From positions 186,001-250,000 of the forward strand of contig CBDIHP010000041.1 in assembly GCA_965279195.1 (NCBI GenBank): 64,000 nucleotides of DNA. The letters are read 5' to 3'. Positions 62,881 through 64,000 of this stretch are shown here, piece after piece (positions within the stretch are counted from its first letter, which is position 1; the number at the start of each line of letters is the position of its first letter). The translations under genes were made by a program, and so were the position numbers. Under the pieces are notes generated by a model. The model made no database searches, was not told the origin of the DNA, and saw only the letters and a program-made list of their open reading frames with translations. This DNA is from CBDIHP01 sp965279195. GTDB taxonomy: Bacteria > Planctomycetota > Planctomycetia > Isosphaerales > Isosphaeraceae.

Positions 62881-63864
62881 ATGCGGAGGTTGATGTGGAT
62901 GGAAAATTACGAGTACGTGGCGTCGAACTTCAGGTTGGCCCGCTTCCCGATCCACTGGCTCTCGTCGGTCCCGGTCCTCAGTCGAGGGCCCACGATCGAG
63001 ATGCTGGAGAATTACGGTAGCTGGTACGTGAGCTATGGCCGCCCGCCTAAGCCCCCAGGGGCCCTCGGGATGAGGGTCGACAAGTTGGTGGTGAATCCCG
63101 CACTCCTCGCCCATTCGATGAGTGGGAGGAAGGGCGGCCTCATTCGCCTGGGGAGCCTGCGATCCATCGCGAGGGAGATCGGGGCCGGACAAGGCAACAC
63201 GACGGACCTGGCGGAGGCCCTCAGGAGGAATGCGGCCGTCCGAGTCCAGGTCAGCCCGGGCGGGCTCGGGTGGCAGACGCGTTATGACGTGTACCTGCCC
63301 GGCGACCGGCTGCCGGGGAGGAAGGCGGCCGACGAAGTCCACATCCGACCGAGCGACTTCTATCGCGACTGGGTAGGCGGGGCGGAGTGGTCGATACGGT
63401 TGCGACGGGACCTTCTCCGCGACTTGCCGGCGTCGTCGGCCCGCCTGTACGAGATCCTCGCCTCCCTGCGACGCCGCTTCACGGCGACCGTGCTGTATTC
63501 GGACATCTGTCGATACATGCCTGTGAGACGGGGTACGGTGTTGGAATCGTCGCCGGCACGGCTCGAACGGCTGCACGAGCCGCTCAAGGCACATGGACTG
63601 ATCGAGAGGGTCGCATTCGAGCCGATCGAATATATGAGCACTCTGATGCTACCCCAGGCATACGAGTGGGTGAGCCCCGCTCCCCAGGAAGGTTCCTACT
63701 CACCCCCGTTCTACCTCGTGGGAGATCGGCTCCACCGGGACTGGGAGGTCCACTACGTCTACGGGAAGGAGGCGGAGTCGGCGTTCCGGGCCGACGGGCA
63801 TGCCATTGAGGTCGGCTCGGATGCCGCGTGGAGGCTGAGGTTAACGACCCCGCCCGCGGACTGA
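62881..63864 (+). CDS. RepA-like replication initiator protein
   Basis: 327 residues from ATG 62881 (a TTG at 62776 would lengthen it into the last direct repeat). Layout follows the RepA-type plasmid initiators: an N-terminal 'NFRLARFPIHWLSS' block like 'LNLAEFPL', a segment 'GMRVDKLVVNPALLAHSM', a first winged helix ('LRSIAREIGAGQGNTTDLAE'), a beta segment ('TRYDVYLPGDRLP'), then 'IRLRRDLLRDLPASSARLYE' and a second winged helix ('SDICRYMPVRRGTVLESSP'). The four direct repeats upstream support a replication role. Identification rests on remembered architecture, so an unrelated winged-helix protein remains possible. Confidence 0.5.
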   Translation: MRRLMWMENYEYVASNFRLARFPIHWLSSVPVLSRGPTIEMLENYGSWYVSYGRPPKPPGALGMRVDKLVVNPALLAHSMSGRKGGLIRLGSLRSIAREIGAGQGNTTDLAEALRRNAAVRVQVSPGGLGWQTRYDVYLPGDRLPGRKAADEVHIRPSDFYRDWVGGAEWSIRLRRDLLRDLPASSARLYEILASLRRRFTATVLYSDICRYMPVRRGTVLESSPARLERLHEPLKAHGLIERVAFEPIEYMSTLMLPQAYEWVSPAPQEGSYSPPFYLVGDRLHRDWEVHYVYGKEAESAFRADGHAIEVGSDAAWRLRLTTPPAD

Positions 63865-63965
63865 CGAACCTTTGGACGTGTCGCCCACGCCGTCCCATTA
63901 GAGCGATTTCCTTTTGATTTTGGCGGTTGACTGGGATATCCCTGGGTGTCAGGAGGACACCGGGG

Positions 63966-64000
63966 ATGAAGGCCTATTCGATGGACCTGAGGGAGCGCGT
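63966..64000 (+). mobile_element. Start of an IS630-type transposase (cut by window end)
   Basis: ATG 63966, with AGGAGG about 9 bases upstream, opens 'MKAYSMDLRERV', the usual beginning of IS630-family transposases (helix-turn-helix follows in complete copies). The left end of the element is probably near the TA at 63899-63900, followed by GAGCGATTTCCTTTT, since IS630 elements insert at TA. Only 35 bases of the gene are visible. Confidence 0.65.

Noticed and set aside
62346..62882. Minus-strand open frame with repeated 'DQC' motifs
   Set aside because: The repeated residues are the translated iteron-like direct repeats; composition and start are not gene-like.

Overview
The window looks like chromosomal DNA of a planctomycete, most likely of the Isosphaeraceae. 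This is inference from high GC, many twin-arginine (TAT) exported enzymes, an Mla-type lipid transport operon (so an outer membrane), a secreted thioredoxin-trypsin fusion, a eukaryotic-like Ser/Thr kinase, and a gene opening with the 'EANRINAQASTGPKS' signature I associate with planctomycetes. No marker gene here fixes the genus.

Layout. 1-4.4 kb: the end of a helicase-associated gene, then argS, rsfS and a DUF4405-type membrane protein. 4.4-16.3 kb: a molybdenum/tungsten-enzyme block. It holds an aldehyde:ferredoxin oxidoreductase with its MoaD-like protein, mobA, a MoeA fused to a periplasmic-binding-protein-like domain, a second MoeA, and a TAT-exported formate dehydrogenase catalytic subunit. 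The FDH is read through an in-frame UGA as selenocysteine, with a SECIS-like hairpin right behind it. Three unrecognised genes (6.7-9.1 kb) sit inside this block. 16.4-24.2 kb: clpC, a TPR membrane protein, then bcp-selD-(TAT protein of unknown function) and an AI-2E family transporter. SelD makes the selenophosphate that the FDH needs, so the Mo/W and Se functions are linked within 18 kb. 24.2-30.4 kb: a membrane protein, mlaD-mlaF-mlaE-like genes, accA and a Ser/Thr kinase. 30.7-37.2 kb: a frameshifted gamma-glutamyltransferase-family gene and a MacA/MacB (DevBCA)-like exporter (adaptor, frameshifted ATPase, two FtsX-type permeases). 37.3-51.5 kb: MBL hydrolase, sugar-isomerase-like and Gfo/Idh proteins, ispH, leuS, mutS2 without an Smr domain, a HEAT-repeat protein, an asparaginase-family hydrolase and a Lys/Ala/Pro-rich protein. 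51.8-59.4 kb: a double amidohydrolase fusion, a broken planctomycete-type gene, the thioredoxin-trypsin fusion and a single-domain response regulator.

59.4-64 kb is a mobile-element scar: remnants of a PAS/receiver sensor kinase, a tyrosine integrase with several inactivating lesions, the 3' part of a tRNA-Leu(CAG) as an attachment site with its terminator, a RepA-like replication protein preceded by four iteron-like direct repeats, and the start of an IS630-type transposase at the window edge.

Three dispersed palindromic repeat families run through the intergenic DNA: family 1 (three copies, about 142 bp), family 2 (four copies, about 155-180 bp, three of them between convergent genes) and family 3 (one 126-bp inverted repeat). 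One family-1 copy supplies the start codon and N-terminus of the amidohydrolase fusion. No CRISPR array, rRNA or complete tRNA was seen.
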